From Aliiroseovarius halocynthiae (GTDB taxonomy: Bacteria > Pseudomonadota > Alphaproteobacteria > Rhodobacterales > Rhodobacteraceae): 64,000 nucleotides of DNA. This document shows, in pieces, positions 43,771 to 53,170 of this stretch. The position numbers were made by a program, and so were the translations under genes. How positions within the stretch are numbered: the first letter of the stretch is position 1; every line of letters begins with the position of its first letter. The stretch is taken from the NCBI RefSeq assembly GCF_007004645.1, contig NZ_ML660020.1, positions 186,001-250,000 on the forward strand. The letters run 5' to 3'. A model generated the notes under the pieces. It did not search any database and was not told where the DNA came from. It saw nothing but the letters and a program-made list of their open reading frames with translations.

Positions 43771-44682
43771 ATGAGCAGACCCGAGAACACCAAACTGAAC
43801 CTGTCCGCAGGTGCCGCATCTGCGCTTGTTGCGGTCACGCTTGTGGCGTTGAAGCTGTGGGCGCTAGGCGAAACGCAAGCGTTGTCCGTCGCCGCGTCGC
43901 TGGCCGACAGCGCAATGGATCTGATGGTGTCTTTGGGGGCGCTCACCGCGATTTGGTACGCCGCGCGCCCGGCGGATGAGGATCACGCCTTCGGCCATTC
44001 TTCAGCCGAGGATCTTGCAGCACTGGGGCAAAGCCTTTTCATCATGGTTTCTGCCGGGATCATTGCTTGGGCGGCCGTCGCGCGCCTGCTGTCGGGCGAG
44101 CCCGCCCCGATCATGTCCCATGAAAGCGGCATTGTTGTCATGGTGATATCCATCGTGCTGACGCTGGCCTTGGTCTTGTGGCAGCGCCATGTGGCGACAC
44201 GCACCGGGTCTGCGGTGGTCAAGGCGGATAGCCTGCACTATCTGGGCGACCTTATTCCCAATATCGGCGCGATCCTGTCCTTATGGGCCGCCGCCTGGTT
44301 CGGGATGGAACAGATTGACAGCGTCGTGGCCATCGGCGCAGCCCTCATGTTGGCGGTTGGCGCGTTGCGTATCTTCAAGACCGCATGGGATGGGCTGATG
44401 GACCGCGCCGCCGATCCCGCCGTGATCGAAGGGGTCGAGGCCATTGCCCGCGACCACCCCGGCATCCACGGCTTTCACGATCTAAAGACGCGCCGGTCGG
44501 GCTCGATCACCTTTATCAACATGCATATCGAGCTGGATGGCAAGCAAACGCTGGACGAGGCGCATTCCATCGGCGCCAGCCTGCGTCGCGCCATCCTGCG
44601 CGCTTATCCGAATACGGATGTGCTGATCCACAAGGATCCGGTGGGGGTCGAAACGCATCCGGACGACCCCCAAAAAGGTTAA
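43771..44682 (+). CDS. Cation diffusion facilitator (FieF-like metal exporter)
   Basis: The 303-residue transporter has six membrane segments and a C-terminal cytoplasmic domain. The intramembrane metal site is given by SLADSAMDL (Asp pair) in helix 2 and HYLGDLIPN (His, Asp) in helix 5; DEDHAFGHSSAEDL follows helix 2. The family exports Zn2+, Fe2+ or similar ions in exchange for protons. The DxxxD/HxxxD set fits Zn/Fe rather than Mn transporters. It overlaps the M3 peptidase tail-to-tail by four bases. Confidence 0.92.
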   Translation: MSRPENTKLNLSAGAASALVAVTLVALKLWALGETQALSVAASLADSAMDLMVSLGALTAIWYAARPADEDHAFGHSSAEDLAALGQSLFIMVSAGIIAWAAVARLLSGEPAPIMSHESGIVVMVISIVLTLALVLWQRHVATRTGSAVVKADSLHYLGDLIPNIGAILSLWAAAWFGMEQIDSVVAIGAALMLAVGALRIFKTAWDGLMDRAADPAVIEGVEAIARDHPGIHGFHDLKTRRSGSITFINMHIELDGKQTLDEAHSIGASLRRAILRAYPNTDVLIHKDPVGVETHPDDPQKG

Positions 44683-46697
44683 GCCAACCCGCGACCTTTC
44701 AGAAGCGGTTCAACACCGGGCAAACGACCCCGGAACGCAGTGTACAAGTCCGCCGCATCCACCGACCCACCTTTCGACAGGATATGGTTTTCCAGCTTTT
44801 CGGCCATCGCCGGATCGAAGGCATCACCGGTTTCGGTAAAGGCATCAAAGGCGTCTGCGTCCATCACTTCGGACCACATATAGCTGTAATAGCCCGACGA
44901 ATATCCGTCGCCTGCAAAGACATGGGCGAAATGCGGCGTGGCATGGCGCATACGGATGGCAGACGGCATGCCAATGCGTTCCAACGTCTCTGCCTGTGCC
45001 TGCATTGGGTCAGCGGGCGCTTTACCGTCATGGAAATCCAGATCCACGATGGCCGAGGACAGGAACTCGACCGTCTGGAACCCGGTATCATGGGTCGACG
45101 CCGACAGCAGCTTATCCAATAGTACTTTCGGCATCGCCTCGCCCGTCTTGGAATGGGTCGCGAACTTGCCCAACACCTCGGGGACTTCCAACCAGTGTTC
45201 GTAAAGCTGGCTAGGCAGCTCGACAAAATCACGCGCAACCGAGGTGCCCGAGATCGACGGATAGGTCACATCCGACAGCATCTGGTGCAGCGCATGGCCG
45301 AACTCGTGAAACAGCGTCCGCGCGTCGTCCCAAGACAGAAGCCCGGGCTGGCCATCCTCGGGCTTCGCGAAGTTGCAGACATTCACCACGATGGGGCGGA
45401 TATCACCCGCCAGTTTCTGCTGGCTGCGCATCGCCGAACACCACGCACCCGAGCGCTTCGACCCACGGGCAAAATAGTCACCCACGAAAACCGCGATATG
45501 CTGGCCATTCCGCGTCACGTCCCAAGCGCGGGCGTCCGGGTGATAAAGCGTCACGTCCAAGGGCGCGAACTCCAATCCGAACAGGCGGTTGGCGGTGTCA
45601 AACGACGCCTCGATCATCCGGTCAAGCTGCAAGAACGGCTTGATCTCGGCTTCGTCCAGATCATGCTCTGCCTCGCGCCTACGTTCCGCGTAAAAGTGCC
45701 AGTCCCATGGCTCCAGATCGCCGTTATGGCCATCTGCATGCAGCATGTCTGTCATTCGCGCCGCGTCTTTGTTCGCGGCATCCCGTGCTGGCTCCCACAC
45801 CTGCATCAACAAATCACGCACCCGGTCGGGCGTACCTGCCATCTCGGTTTCCAACTTGAACGCCGCGAAACTGTCATACCCCAGCAGGTGCGCCCGTTCC
45901 TCGCGCAGTTTCAGCGTTTCCGCCGCAATCGCACGGTTATCGGTGTCGCCTCCATTCGCACCGCGGGCGGTATATGCCTCGTACGCTTTCTGACGCAGAT
46001 CACGGCGCGTAGAGTGCTGCAAAAACGGGGTGATGACCGAACGCGAGAGCGTCACAGCAGGCCCATCAACGCCCTTCTCCGCACCAGCGGCACGGGCCGC
46101 GTCCAGCACGAACTTAGGCAATCCGTCCAAGTCGCCTTCGCCCAAGGGCATGAACCAACTGCGTTCATCTGCCAGAAGATTCTGCGTGAACTCGGTTCCC
46201 AAGGTCGCAAGGCGCTCCAACACCTCTTTCAACCGATCGCGATCCGCCCCTTCCAAAAGCGCGCCCGAGCGCACAAAACGGCGGCGAGTCAGCATGAGCA
46301 CACGGGCCTGTTCATCCGTCAGACCCAACGTCTCGCGCGATTGCCACAAGGCTTCGATCCGCTGAAACAAATCCGCATTCATCGTCACCTCGGACGAAAA
46401 CACCGCGAGCAGCGGGGAAAACGTGCGCTGCAACTCTTCCCGTTCGGGCGTGCTGTCGGACCCCGCCACATTGTAAAACACTCCCAACACCCGATCGAGC
46501 GGCGCGTCTGCAAGTTCCAACGCTTCAATTGTGTTACCGAATGTCGGCGCTTCCGGATTGTCTGCAATCGCAGCAATCGCCCCGCGGGTTTCGTCCAATG
46601 CGGCATGAAACGCCGGTTCAAAATCGGCATCCGAGATCAGATCAAACGGCGGCAGCTCAAAGGGCGTGTCCCAAGCGGACAGAAGCGGATTGGTCAT
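44679..46697 (-). CDS. M3 family oligopeptidase (oligopeptidase A/Dcp type)
   Basis: The 672-residue zinc peptidase has HEFGHALH (from residue 464) with the third ligand downstream in the ELPSQLYEHW region, and GYSSGYYSYMWSEVMDADAFDAF near the C-terminus, which shapes the peptide site. No signal peptide: it acts on short peptides in the cytoplasm. AAGGAG precedes the ATG at 46697. The longer frame upstream lacks family sequence. Confidence 0.92.
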   Translation of the reverse strand: MTNPLLSAWDTPFELPPFDLISDADFEPAFHAALDETRGAIAAIADNPEAPTFGNTIEALELADAPLDRVLGVFYNVAGSDSTPEREELQRTFSPLLAVFSSEVTMNADLFQRIEALWQSRETLGLTDEQARVLMLTRRRFVRSGALLEGADRDRLKEVLERLATLGTEFTQNLLADERSWFMPLGEGDLDGLPKFVLDAARAAGAEKGVDGPAVTLSRSVITPFLQHSTRRDLRQKAYEAYTARGANGGDTDNRAIAAETLKLREERAHLLGYDSFAAFKLETEMAGTPDRVRDLLMQVWEPARDAANKDAARMTDMLHADGHNGDLEPWDWHFYAERRREAEHDLDEAEIKPFLQLDRMIEASFDTANRLFGLEFAPLDVTLYHPDARAWDVTRNGQHIAVFVGDYFARGSKRSGAWCSAMRSQQKLAGDIRPIVVNVCNFAKPEDGQPGLLSWDDARTLFHEFGHALHQMLSDVTYPSISGTSVARDFVELPSQLYEHWLEVPEVLGKFATHSKTGEAMPKVLLDKLLSASTHDTGFQTVEFLSSAIVDLDFHDGKAPADPMQAQAETLERIGMPSAIRMRHATPHFAHVFAGDGYSSGYYSYMWSEVMDADAFDAFTETGDAFDPAMAEKLENHILSKGGSVDAADLYTAFRGRLPGVEPLLKGRGLA

Positions 46698-46835
46698 AAG
46701 TGTCTCCTTTGAGGGGAAGCTAGTGGGAGCAGCTGGGGATTGGAAGGGGGGGCTGGCTTGAACGATGTTTCGAAAACGCCGCCCTCTCGATAGCTTGTCC
46801 GAAATGCGATCCATGATCCATAAATCAAAATCACG

Positions 46836-47378
46836 CTAGCTTGGATGGACACCCTTACGCTCAAGCTCCGCTTCCCACCTATCCAATCGGCGCTGCGCAA
46901 AATCGCGAACCGCAGAGTTCTCGGATCGGGCAAGCCGTTCAAGTGCAGCCAGTGCGTCAGTCGTTCCAATATCCGCAAGCGCCCATGTGCATTTACGCGA
47001 GAACGAAAAACCGTCATCCCATTGAAGGTGCTCCGGGATATCGATGGCCCGTTTTTCAAGCACAGCCACCGCATCGCAGCAGCGCAATTCCTGAATATAC
47101 TGAACTATGTCCTCATGCGGAAAGAACCAGTCTTCTTCAAGCGCGCGTGTCAGCAGGGCACAGACTCTGTCTCTTGGCTCAAATGTTGGCGCATCTACCA
47201 AGGCTTCCTCGAAAGCTAAAGGATTCTTGTCTGCAAACGCCGCTTCCAGGGCTTCGATCTTTGTACGCACGACCACATCTGGCTGTGTTGCGCAATCAAG
47301 GACCCCAGTTGTCACATCCCGGCCCGGAAGCCGCCCGAACTTTTTCCGTTGTTTTTTGAGCCAATTCACCCACAGCAT
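46836..47378 (-). CDS. Hypothetical protein with HEAT-like repeats
   Basis: The 180-residue protein has a basic N-terminus and two C-terminal helical repeats (CTWALADIGTTDALAALERLA, split by a short turn) resembling HEAT/PBS-lyase repeats, used for protein binding. The ATG at 47378 lies within the last codons of moeB (13-base overlap). A GTG at 47384 is also possible. Codon use is more AT-rich than in moeB. No specific function can be assigned. Confidence 0.6.
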   Translation of the reverse strand: MLWVNWLKKQRKKFGRLPGRDVTTGVLDCATQPDVVVRTKIEALEAAFADKNPLAFEEALVDAPTFEPRDRVCALLTRALEEDWFFPHEDIVQYIQELRCCDAVAVLEKRAIDIPEHLQWDDGFSFSRKCTWALADIGTTDALAALERLARSENSAVRDFAQRRLDRWEAELERKGVHPS

Positions 47379-48397
47379 ACGCACCCATCCCGCCGCTTCG
47401 TCTTGATCACCCGCGTTTCCGCATACATCGCATCATAGATCAGCATCCGGCCGCGCAGTCCTTCGCCCGCGCCGGTGATCTCTTTCACCGCTTCCGTCGC
47501 CATGATCCCGCCGATGATAGCGGGCAGCGGGCCAACAACGCCAGCTTCGGAACAGCTGGGGGCCAGACCCGGCGCGGGGGCTTCGGGGAAGATGCATTGA
47601 TAGCACGGGGCACCATGGGTCGGATCGAAGGTGGACACCTGCCCTTCCCACTGGCTGAGCGCACCGCCAATGACGGGTTTTCCCAGTTTCGCGGCCACGC
47701 GGTTCACCAAATAGCGTGTCTCGAAATTGTCCGAGCCTTCAAGGATCAGGTCATACTCGGCCAATAGTTCAACTGCGATGTCTTCCGTCAGGCGGCGGTT
47801 ATAGGGGCGGACCTTGATCGCGGGGTTTTGGGCCTTCATTGCGGCTTCGGCCGAGAAGACCTTTGGCGTGCCAATATCGGCATCGCGGTGGATGACCTGC
47901 CGTTGCAGGTTGGAATTGTCGACCACATCGTCGTCGATCAGACCAATGGTTCCCACGCCCGCCGCGGCCAGATACAACAGCACTGGCGAGCCAAGACCCC
48001 CGGCTCCAATGACCAGCACGCGGGCCTCTTTCAGCGCAACCTGCCCCGGCCCTCCGATCTCGCGCAGGACGATATGGCGGGCATAGCGGTCCAGCTCGGT
48101 ATCGGTGAAGGGCCCATCATCTGTGCCTGCCGTTGGTGCAGCGGGCACACGGGATTTCAACCACGCCAAACCGCGCCCATACAGTGCAGCCAGACCAATG
48201 GCCGCGAAGAACACGGCCCAGATTGTGAAGTTCCCCCCCAACCCGGCTGTGATCGGGTTGCCCTCGGGCAGAACCGAGAAGCTCAGCAGAATGACCGCGG
48301 CCAGCAACCCAGTCAAATACCAGCGCTGCGACTTGGTGAACCGCAAATATGCGCCGCCAAGCCAAATCAACGCCAGTGTCAACAGCACCCAAGCCAT
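47366..48397 (-). CDS. moeB: MoeB/ThiF family adenylyltransferase with N-terminal membrane segments
   Basis: The 343-residue protein has three hydrophobic segments (about 1-70) followed by an E1-like domain from about 95: RYARHIVLREIGGPGQ, the ATP-binding VLVIGAGGLGSPV, NLQRQVIHRDADIG, and zinc Cys pairs CYQC and the C-terminal CVCC. The family adenylates the C-terminus of MoaD or ThiS. The membrane part is unusual for E. coli MoeB but is seen in roseobacter homologues. The ATG at 48397 lies one base behind the dut stop, so translation is coupled. Confidence 0.88.
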   Translation of the reverse strand: MAWVLLTLALIWLGGAYLRFTKSQRWYLTGLLAAVILLSFSVLPEGNPITAGLGGNFTIWAVFFAAIGLAALYGRGLAWLKSRVPAAPTAGTDDGPFTDTELDRYARHIVLREIGGPGQVALKEARVLVIGAGGLGSPVLLYLAAAGVGTIGLIDDDVVDNSNLQRQVIHRDADIGTPKVFSAEAAMKAQNPAIKVRPYNRRLTEDIAVELLAEYDLILEGSDNFETRYLVNRVAAKLGKPVIGGALSQWEGQVSTFDPTHGAPCYQCIFPEAPAPGLAPSCSEAGVVGPLPAIIGGIMATEAVKEITGAGEGLRGRMLIYDAMYAETRVIKTKRRDGCVCCG

Positions 48398-48398
48398 A

Positions 48399-48863
48399 TC
48401 AGCCGCGCCCTGTGGACCCAAATCCACCTGCACCGCGCTGGGTGTCACCCAAAGCGTCAACCAACGCATAGTCCGCCTGCACGACGGGCGCGACGACGGC
48501 CTGCGCGATGCGATCACCATGACCGATTGTAAAGGGATCGGCACCCAGATTGATCAAGATCACCCCAAGCGGCCCGCGATAGTCGCTGTCGATCGTGCCC
48601 GGCGCATTGGCCAGCGTCACGCCATGTTTCGCAGCCAAGCCGGACCTCGGGCGGATTTGCATCTCGAACCCATCGGGAATTTCCACGCGAAGACCCGTGG
48701 GCACGATGCGGCGCTCCATCGGGGCCAAGACCCAGCCAGCGGCGCGGTCCGTTTCAGGAAGATTGGCACGAAGATCGGCACCTGCGGCCCCAGCGGTTTC
48801 ATAGGACGGCAGCGCGATGGATACATCCGCTCCCTCGTCACGAACTAAATTGATCTGTGGCAT
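48399..48863 (-). CDS. dut: dUTP diphosphatase
   Basis: The 154-residue trimeric enzyme hydrolyses dUTP to dUMP and PPi. Motifs: [11 protein letters not shown] (1), [10 protein letters not shown] (2), [17 protein letters not shown] (3), [10 protein letters not shown] (4), and the C-terminal GGFGSTGR (5). GAGGGG precedes the ATG. It lies between coaBC and moeB on the same strand; the gap to coaBC contains a fragment of the dispersed repeat. Confidence 0.96.
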   Translation of the reverse strand: MPQINLVRDEGADVSIALPSYETAGAAGADLRANLPETDRAAGWVLAPMERRIVPTGLRVEIPDGFEMQIRPRSGLAAKHGVTLANAPGTIDSDYRGPLGVILINLGADPFTIGHGDRIAQAVVAPVVQADYALVDALGDTQRGAGGFGSTGRG

Positions 48864-48873
48864 CAGCCCCTCG

Positions 48874-48900
48874 TTTTTCTTGTCTCAAATATCCCCGCCG
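48874..48900. repeat. Dispersed intergenic repeat, copy 3 (tail fragment)
   Basis: TTTTTCTTGTCTCAAATATC followed by CCCGCCG lies between coaBC and dut. It matches the tail of the two longer copies (10253-10343 and 63388-63468) with a few changes; the two hairpins of those copies are absent. Confidence 0.6.
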
Positions 48901-48911
48901 GAGGCACAGAC

Positions 48912-50111
48912 CTAACCCGCTAACGCATCCGCAATGCGCGCGGCCAACTGGCGGGCGACATCATCTTTGCCCATGCGCGGCCACACATCAGCACCATCGT
49001 CCGAAATCAACGTCACCGCATTTTCCGACCCGCCCATGATCCCCGTCTCGGGACTGACGTCATTGGCCACAATCCAGTCACAGCCCTTGCGCACCCGCTT
49101 CGCTGTGGCATTGGCCATCACATCATCCGTTTCAGCAGCGAAACCCACCACCAGCGGCGGGCGCCCTTTTTTCATTTGGCTGACAGTGGCCAAGATGTCC
49201 GGGTTTTCAGCGAACTCCAACACGGGCAGGCTGCCTTTTGCATCTTTCTTGATCTTGCTGTCGGATGCAGACACCACGCGCCAATCAGCGACGGCTGCTG
49301 CAAATACGGCTGCATCCGCTGGCAAAGCGGTCTGAACTGCCTCCAGCATCTGTTGCGCAGATTGCACTTTGACCACATTCACGCCGTCGGGTGGCGGTAC
49401 ATCCGCCGGACCAGTCACAAAGGTCACGTCCGCACCCAACGCCGACAATGCACGCGCCAAGGCGGTGCCCTGCGCCCCGGATGAACGGTTGGCGATATAG
49501 CGCACCGGATCAATCGGCTCGTGCGTCGGGCCCGAGGTCACAAGCACATGCTTACCCCTCAAGGGACCATCCATCAGCGCGGCCTCGACAGCCGCCACGA
49601 TTTCCAGCGGCTCGGACATGCGGCCCGGGCCGAACTCGCCACAGGCCATCGCGCCTTCATTTGGGCCAACGAACAGCACGCCGTCACCTTTCAGCAAGTC
49701 AACATTGCGCTGGCACGCAGGGTGTTCCCACATCCGCACATTCATCGCAGGCGCAACCAACACGCGTTTATCGGTCGCCATCAACAGGGTCGAGGCCAGA
49801 TCATTCGCCAGCCCCCCGGCCATCTTGCCCAGAAGATCCGCCGTCGCCGGGGCAACTACCACCAGATCGGCCGCGCGGGACAGTTCGATGTGGCCCATCT
49901 CGGCCTCGTCCGTCAGATCAAACAGATCCGTATAGACCTTGTTCGCCGCCAACCCGGATGCAGATAGCGGCGTCACGAATTCCTGCCCTGCCTTGGTGAT
50001 AACTGGGGTCACCTCGGCCCCGCGTTCACGCAGACGCCGGATCAGGTCCAGAGATTTGAAGGCCGCAATGCCGCCGCCAATAATCAGAAGGATGTGTTTG
50101 CCTGCCAGCAT
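48912..50111 (-). CDS. coaBC: Bifunctional phosphopantothenoylcysteine decarboxylase/synthetase
   Basis: The 399-residue enzyme makes 4'-phosphopantetheine for coenzyme A. The FMN-dependent CoaC half (1-190) has GGGIAAFKSLDLIRRL, a catalytic His in GHIELSRAADL, and APAMNVRMWEHPACQRN. The CoaB half has the typical VLVTSGPTHEPIDPVRYIAN near 192-211 and the KGCDWIVANDVS motif. AAGGGG precedes the ATG. It is first of the coaBC-dut-moeB set. Confidence 0.96.
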   Translation of the reverse strand: MLAGKHILLIIGGGIAAFKSLDLIRRLRERGAEVTPVITKAGQEFVTPLSASGLAANKVYTDLFDLTDEAEMGHIELSRAADLVVVAPATADLLGKMAGGLANDLASTLLMATDKRVLVAPAMNVRMWEHPACQRNVDLLKGDGVLFVGPNEGAMACGEFGPGRMSEPLEIVAAVEAALMDGPLRGKHVLVTSGPTHEPIDPVRYIANRSSGAQGTALARALSALGADVTFVTGPADVPPPDGVNVVKVQSAQQMLEAVQTALPADAAVFAAAVADWRVVSASDSKIKKDAKGSLPVLEFAENPDILATVSQMKKGRPPLVVGFAAETDDVMANATAKRVRKGCDWIVANDVSPETGIMGGSENAVTLISDDGADVWPRMGKDDVARQLAARIADALAG

Positions 50112-50176
50112 GAGGATCCCCTTTGAAGTACATCCAAACAGTTACGGGAGCACGGCCCGCCTTTCAATGGGCGGTT

Positions 50177-50962
50177 TTATTTGAACTGCGCGCATGGGTC
50201 GTCGCGTTCGGGCGCAAGGGCGTCCAGAATGATGTCAAACCCGCCCTCTGGTGCAACGTCATCTTCGCCCTGTCCAACCACAGCCACTGTCACATCCGGT
50301 GCAACCCGCGCCAGATAGCTTGGCACACCCCAATCCCTTCGTGCGTGGCCGTTGCCGGTGATGACCACGACAGGCCCGCCAGTGTCGCCCAGCGCCCGCA
50401 CCACACCCGCTGCCAATGTGGCATCACGCAGGCGCTGCACCTCGATCATGCCACCCATCATCTCGCGCGGCATGGCTTCGCAATGGGCTTGGAATTGAAG
50501 TTCGATTCGTTGGGCCTGCTGCGCCTCTGGCAACGCCTCGGTCAGGCCATAGGCCATAGCATCCCCTTGAAAATGCGCCTCAACCCCGTCGGAATAGGTT
50601 GCGCGGGCTGCATCGCGATCCACACCAGCCCCGACAATCGGACCGGCATGGGCCCGAAAAACCGGCAGATACATCTGATAATCCGGCCAACCGCTCTCGG
50701 CCCAGGCATCCGCATAGCCCGCCGGATCTGCTGCCAGCTTATCGGCCTCGTCCTGCCCCAGCATTTCGACCACAAGCGCATTCGGGACCAATGCCTGCAC
50801 GATCTGCGCCTGCACCTGATGATGCGTCGGGTTGTCATGCACCTCACCCACGATCACCACGTCAGCCCCTTTCAGGCGCGACAGATCATCGGCGGACAGG
50901 GTCGCATCTTGGGCGAAAACTGGGGCGGCAAGCGGGATCAAAGCGACGAAAGCGTATTTCAT
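50177..50962 (-). CDS. ChaN family heme-binding-type protein
   Basis: The 261-residue protein has a signal peptide (cleavage after PVFAQ, no lipobox) and the family start DVVIVGEVHDNPTHHQVQ, with VVVITGNGHARRDWGVP in the second half, where ChaN proteins have heme-contacting residues. ChaN-type proteins are periplasmic and linked to heme or iron handling. It is transcribed on the minus strand 65 bp ahead of coaBC. Heme binding here is inferred from the family. Confidence 0.87.
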   Translation of the reverse strand: MKYAFVALIPLAAPVFAQDATLSADDLSRLKGADVVIVGEVHDNPTHHQVQAQIVQALVPNALVVEMLGQDEADKLAADPAGYADAWAESGWPDYQMYLPVFRAHAGPIVGAGVDRDAARATYSDGVEAHFQGDAMAYGLTEALPEAQQAQRIELQFQAHCEAMPREMMGGMIEVQRLRDATLAAGVVRALGDTGGPVVVITGNGHARRDWGVPSYLARVAPDVTVAVVGQGEDDVAPEGGFDIILDALAPERDDPCAQFK

Positions 50963-51044
50963 GAGGCGACGCTAGAACGACCCGCCACATGTCTCAAGCG
51001 CTTTCACCTTGACGCAGTATGGGTCGCGATGTCACGTCAGATGG

Positions 51045-51587
51045 ATGAGCATGACACTTCCTCCATTGACCCTTGTTCTGGGCGGCGCAGCATCCGGCAA
51101 ATCGGACTATGCCGAGCAGTTGGTCGCGGCCACGGACCGCCCCATGTTGTATATCGCGACGGCGCAATCCTTTGACGCCGAGATGGACGACAAGATCGCC
51201 CTTCATCAAGCGCGGCGCGGCGCGGGCTGGCGCACGATCGAGGCTCCGCTGAACGCGGCTGACGCCTTTGCCTGCGCCGAAGAATCCGAGGTTGTTTTGT
51301 TTGATTGCGCAACCATGTGGCTGTCCAATCAGCTATTCGCCGAGAGTAATTTAGGTGACGCAGAAGTCGCTTTGTTCAGCGCAATTTCGGATTGCAAGGC
51401 CCCTGTCGTCATCGTCTCGAACGAGGTCGGCGCGGGCATCGTGCCCGAAAACGCCTTGGCGCGACGCTTTCGTCAGACGCAGGGCGAGCTGAACCAGCGC
51501 ATCGCCCAGCGTGCGGATCTGGTCGTGACCGTGATGGCCGGGCTGCCCTTGGCTCTGAAGGGTACCATGCCCAGCGGTGCATCATGA
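51045..51587 (+). CDS. cobU: Bifunctional adenosylcobinamide kinase/guanylyltransferase
   Basis: The 180-residue enzyme phosphorylates and guanylates adenosylcobinamide in cobalamin nucleotide-loop assembly. The P-loop is GGAASGKSDYAE, followed by YIATAQSFDAEM (guanylation region with HQARRG, whose His is the GMP-accepting site) and FDCATMWLSN. The start could be ATG 51045 or 51051. It overlaps the histidine phosphatase gene by four bases. Confidence 0.93.
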   Translation: MSMTLPPLTLVLGGAASGKSDYAEQLVAATDRPMLYIATAQSFDAEMDDKIALHQARRGAGWRTIEAPLNAADAFACAEESEVVLFDCATMWLSNQLFAESNLGDAEVALFSAISDCKAPVVIVSNEVGAGIVPENALARRFRQTQGELNQRIAQRADLVVTVMAGLPLALKGTMPSGAS

Positions 51588-52168
51588 GCACGCCGGTCAC
51601 ATGGTGGTGGGTGCGCCACGGTCCGACGCATGCCAAAAACATGGTGGGTTGGCGCGATCTACCGGCAGATCTGTCCGACACGGAGGCTTTGGCGCGTTTG
51701 TCAGGTCACCTGCCCGACGGTGCGGCTGTGGTCTCAAGCGACCTCATCCGCGCGGTGGCGACAGCTGATGCCATCGACACAGGGCGCACACGCCTGCCGC
51801 ACACCCCGGACCTGCGCGAGTTTCACTTTGGCGACTGGGACGGGCTGGGCTGGAAAGAGGTCGCGGACCGCGACCCCGAATTGTCACGCGCCTTTTGGGA
51901 AACGCCGGGCGATCACGTCGCACCGGGGGGGGAAAGCTGGAACCAGCTGGCCGCGCGGGTGTCGGGCGTCGTGGACGGGATGAACCGCGCAGGCCACGCA
52001 AACATTGTTGCGGTGGCCCATTTTGGCGTGATCCTGACCCAGATTGCACGGGCGGGTGGGATGACCGCCTATCAGGCGCTGGGGCATAAAATCGACAACC
52101 TGTCCGTGACGCGTTTGCACTGGGATGGGGCTGATTGGTCAATCGGGGCAATCAATCACCTGCCGTGA
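51584..52168 (+). CDS. Histidine phosphatase family protein (possible alpha-ribazole phosphatase)
   Basis: The 194-residue phosphatase has the catalytic RHG motif in WWWVRHGPTHAKN (about 8-20), a second core element REFHFGDWDG, and the second His in VAVAHFGVIL. The ATG at 51584 overlaps the cobU stop (ATGA). Because of this coupling it may be the CobC-type phosphatase acting on alpha-ribazole-5'-phosphate or cobalamin-5'-phosphate, but other phosphoesters cannot be excluded. Confidence 0.82.
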   Translation: MSTPVTWWWVRHGPTHAKNMVGWRDLPADLSDTEALARLSGHLPDGAAVVSSDLIRAVATADAIDTGRTRLPHTPDLREFHFGDWDGLGWKEVADRDPELSRAFWETPGDHVAPGGESWNQLAARVSGVVDGMNRAGHANIVAVAHFGVILTQIARAGGMTAYQALGHKIDNLSVTRLHWDGADWSIGAINHLP

Positions 52169-52225
52169 AGACGCACGTCACAAATTTGAAATTGCGCACT
52201 GCAGTCATCACGCTAGGTTAAGCGT

Positions 52226-53107
52226 ATGCGTTATGACCTTTATATTGGCGACCAGACATTTTCCAGTTGGTCGCTTCGCGGATGGCTGATGTTCGAAGCG
52301 TTCAACATCCCCTTCCGCACCCATATGGCAGGCCTGTATAGCGGCTCGTTGAAAGAAGATTTGGCCGAACTGGCCCCGGCGCGGTTTGTCCCCGCCATGC
52401 AGACGCCCGAAGGTTTTCCAGTGGGCGACACGTTGGCCATGGCCGAAACATTGGCCGAGAACCACCCCGAGGCGGGCCTGTGGCCCAAAGATCCTGAGGC
52501 CCGCGCCTTAGCGCGATGGTTGGTGGCCGAGATGCATTCGGGTTTTGGCGCGTTGCGCGGCGATTGCCCGATGCAACTTTTGGGCTTCGTTGACGGCTTC
52601 AAACCATCGGACGCCGTGATGGCAGATCTTGCGCGGATCGAGGAACTTTGGTCGATCGCCCGCAAAAAATTTGGTCGCGAGGACAGTCCGTGGCTGTTCG
52701 GAGACTATTCGCTGGCGGATGTGTTCTATGCGCCGGTCGCAGCGCGGATCGCAGGGTTTGGCCTGCCGGTCAGCGCGGATGCACAAACGTATGTGGCAGC
52801 ACATCTGGCCGACCCGGTGTTCCGGCGCTGGCGGGCGGTGGGGCTTTTGAAATCCTATGATCCCGTTCCGTATATCGATGGTATGGCTGTCTCGGCGTGG
52901 CCCGGCCCGACCCCGCTTGCCGCCAAAGCCTGTGACGGTCCATCGATCAACGACATCTGCCCTTATTCGGGCGATCCGGTTACGGACTTTATGGAACTTG
53001 ACGAGCAGGTATGGGGCTTTTGCAACCCCGGATGCCGCGACAAGACCGTGAATGATCCCGCAGCCTGGCCTGCCTTTATGGACATGGTGTCTGCACACAA
53101 CAGTTAG
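52226..53107 (+). CDS. Glutathione S-transferase with YHS-like C-terminal extension
   Basis: The 293-residue protein begins with a thioredoxin-fold GST domain (YIGDQTFSSWSLRGWL, with the Ser/Trp pocket, and VGDTLAMAETLAENHP) and a helical domain to about 215. The last 50 residues are different: CPYSGDPVTDF (Cys245) and GFCNPGCRDK (Cys266, Cys270), then NDPAAWPAF, which resembles the metal-binding YHS module. Normal GSTs end near residue 210-220. The combination suggests a GST tied to metal or metal-stress. Function is inferred. Confidence 0.85.
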   Translation: MRYDLYIGDQTFSSWSLRGWLMFEAFNIPFRTHMAGLYSGSLKEDLAELAPARFVPAMQTPEGFPVGDTLAMAETLAENHPEAGLWPKDPEARALARWLVAEMHSGFGALRGDCPMQLLGFVDGFKPSDAVMADLARIEELWSIARKKFGREDSPWLFGDYSLADVFYAPVAARIAGFGLPVSADAQTYVAAHLADPVFRRWRAVGLLKSYDPVPYIDGMAVSAWPGPTPLAAKACDGPSINDICPYSGDPVTDFMELDEQVWGFCNPGCRDKTVNDPAAWPAFMDMVSAHNS

Positions 53108-53170
53108 CCGACGGTTAACCTTTTGCTAACCATGCCGATCTAGCCTGCCTGAAAAAGGGCAGGTTGGATC

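Noticed and set aside
45153-46712. Plus-strand frame of 519 codons opposite the M3 peptidase gene
   Set aside because: Antisense shadow; the M3 peptidase with HEFGH is the real gene.
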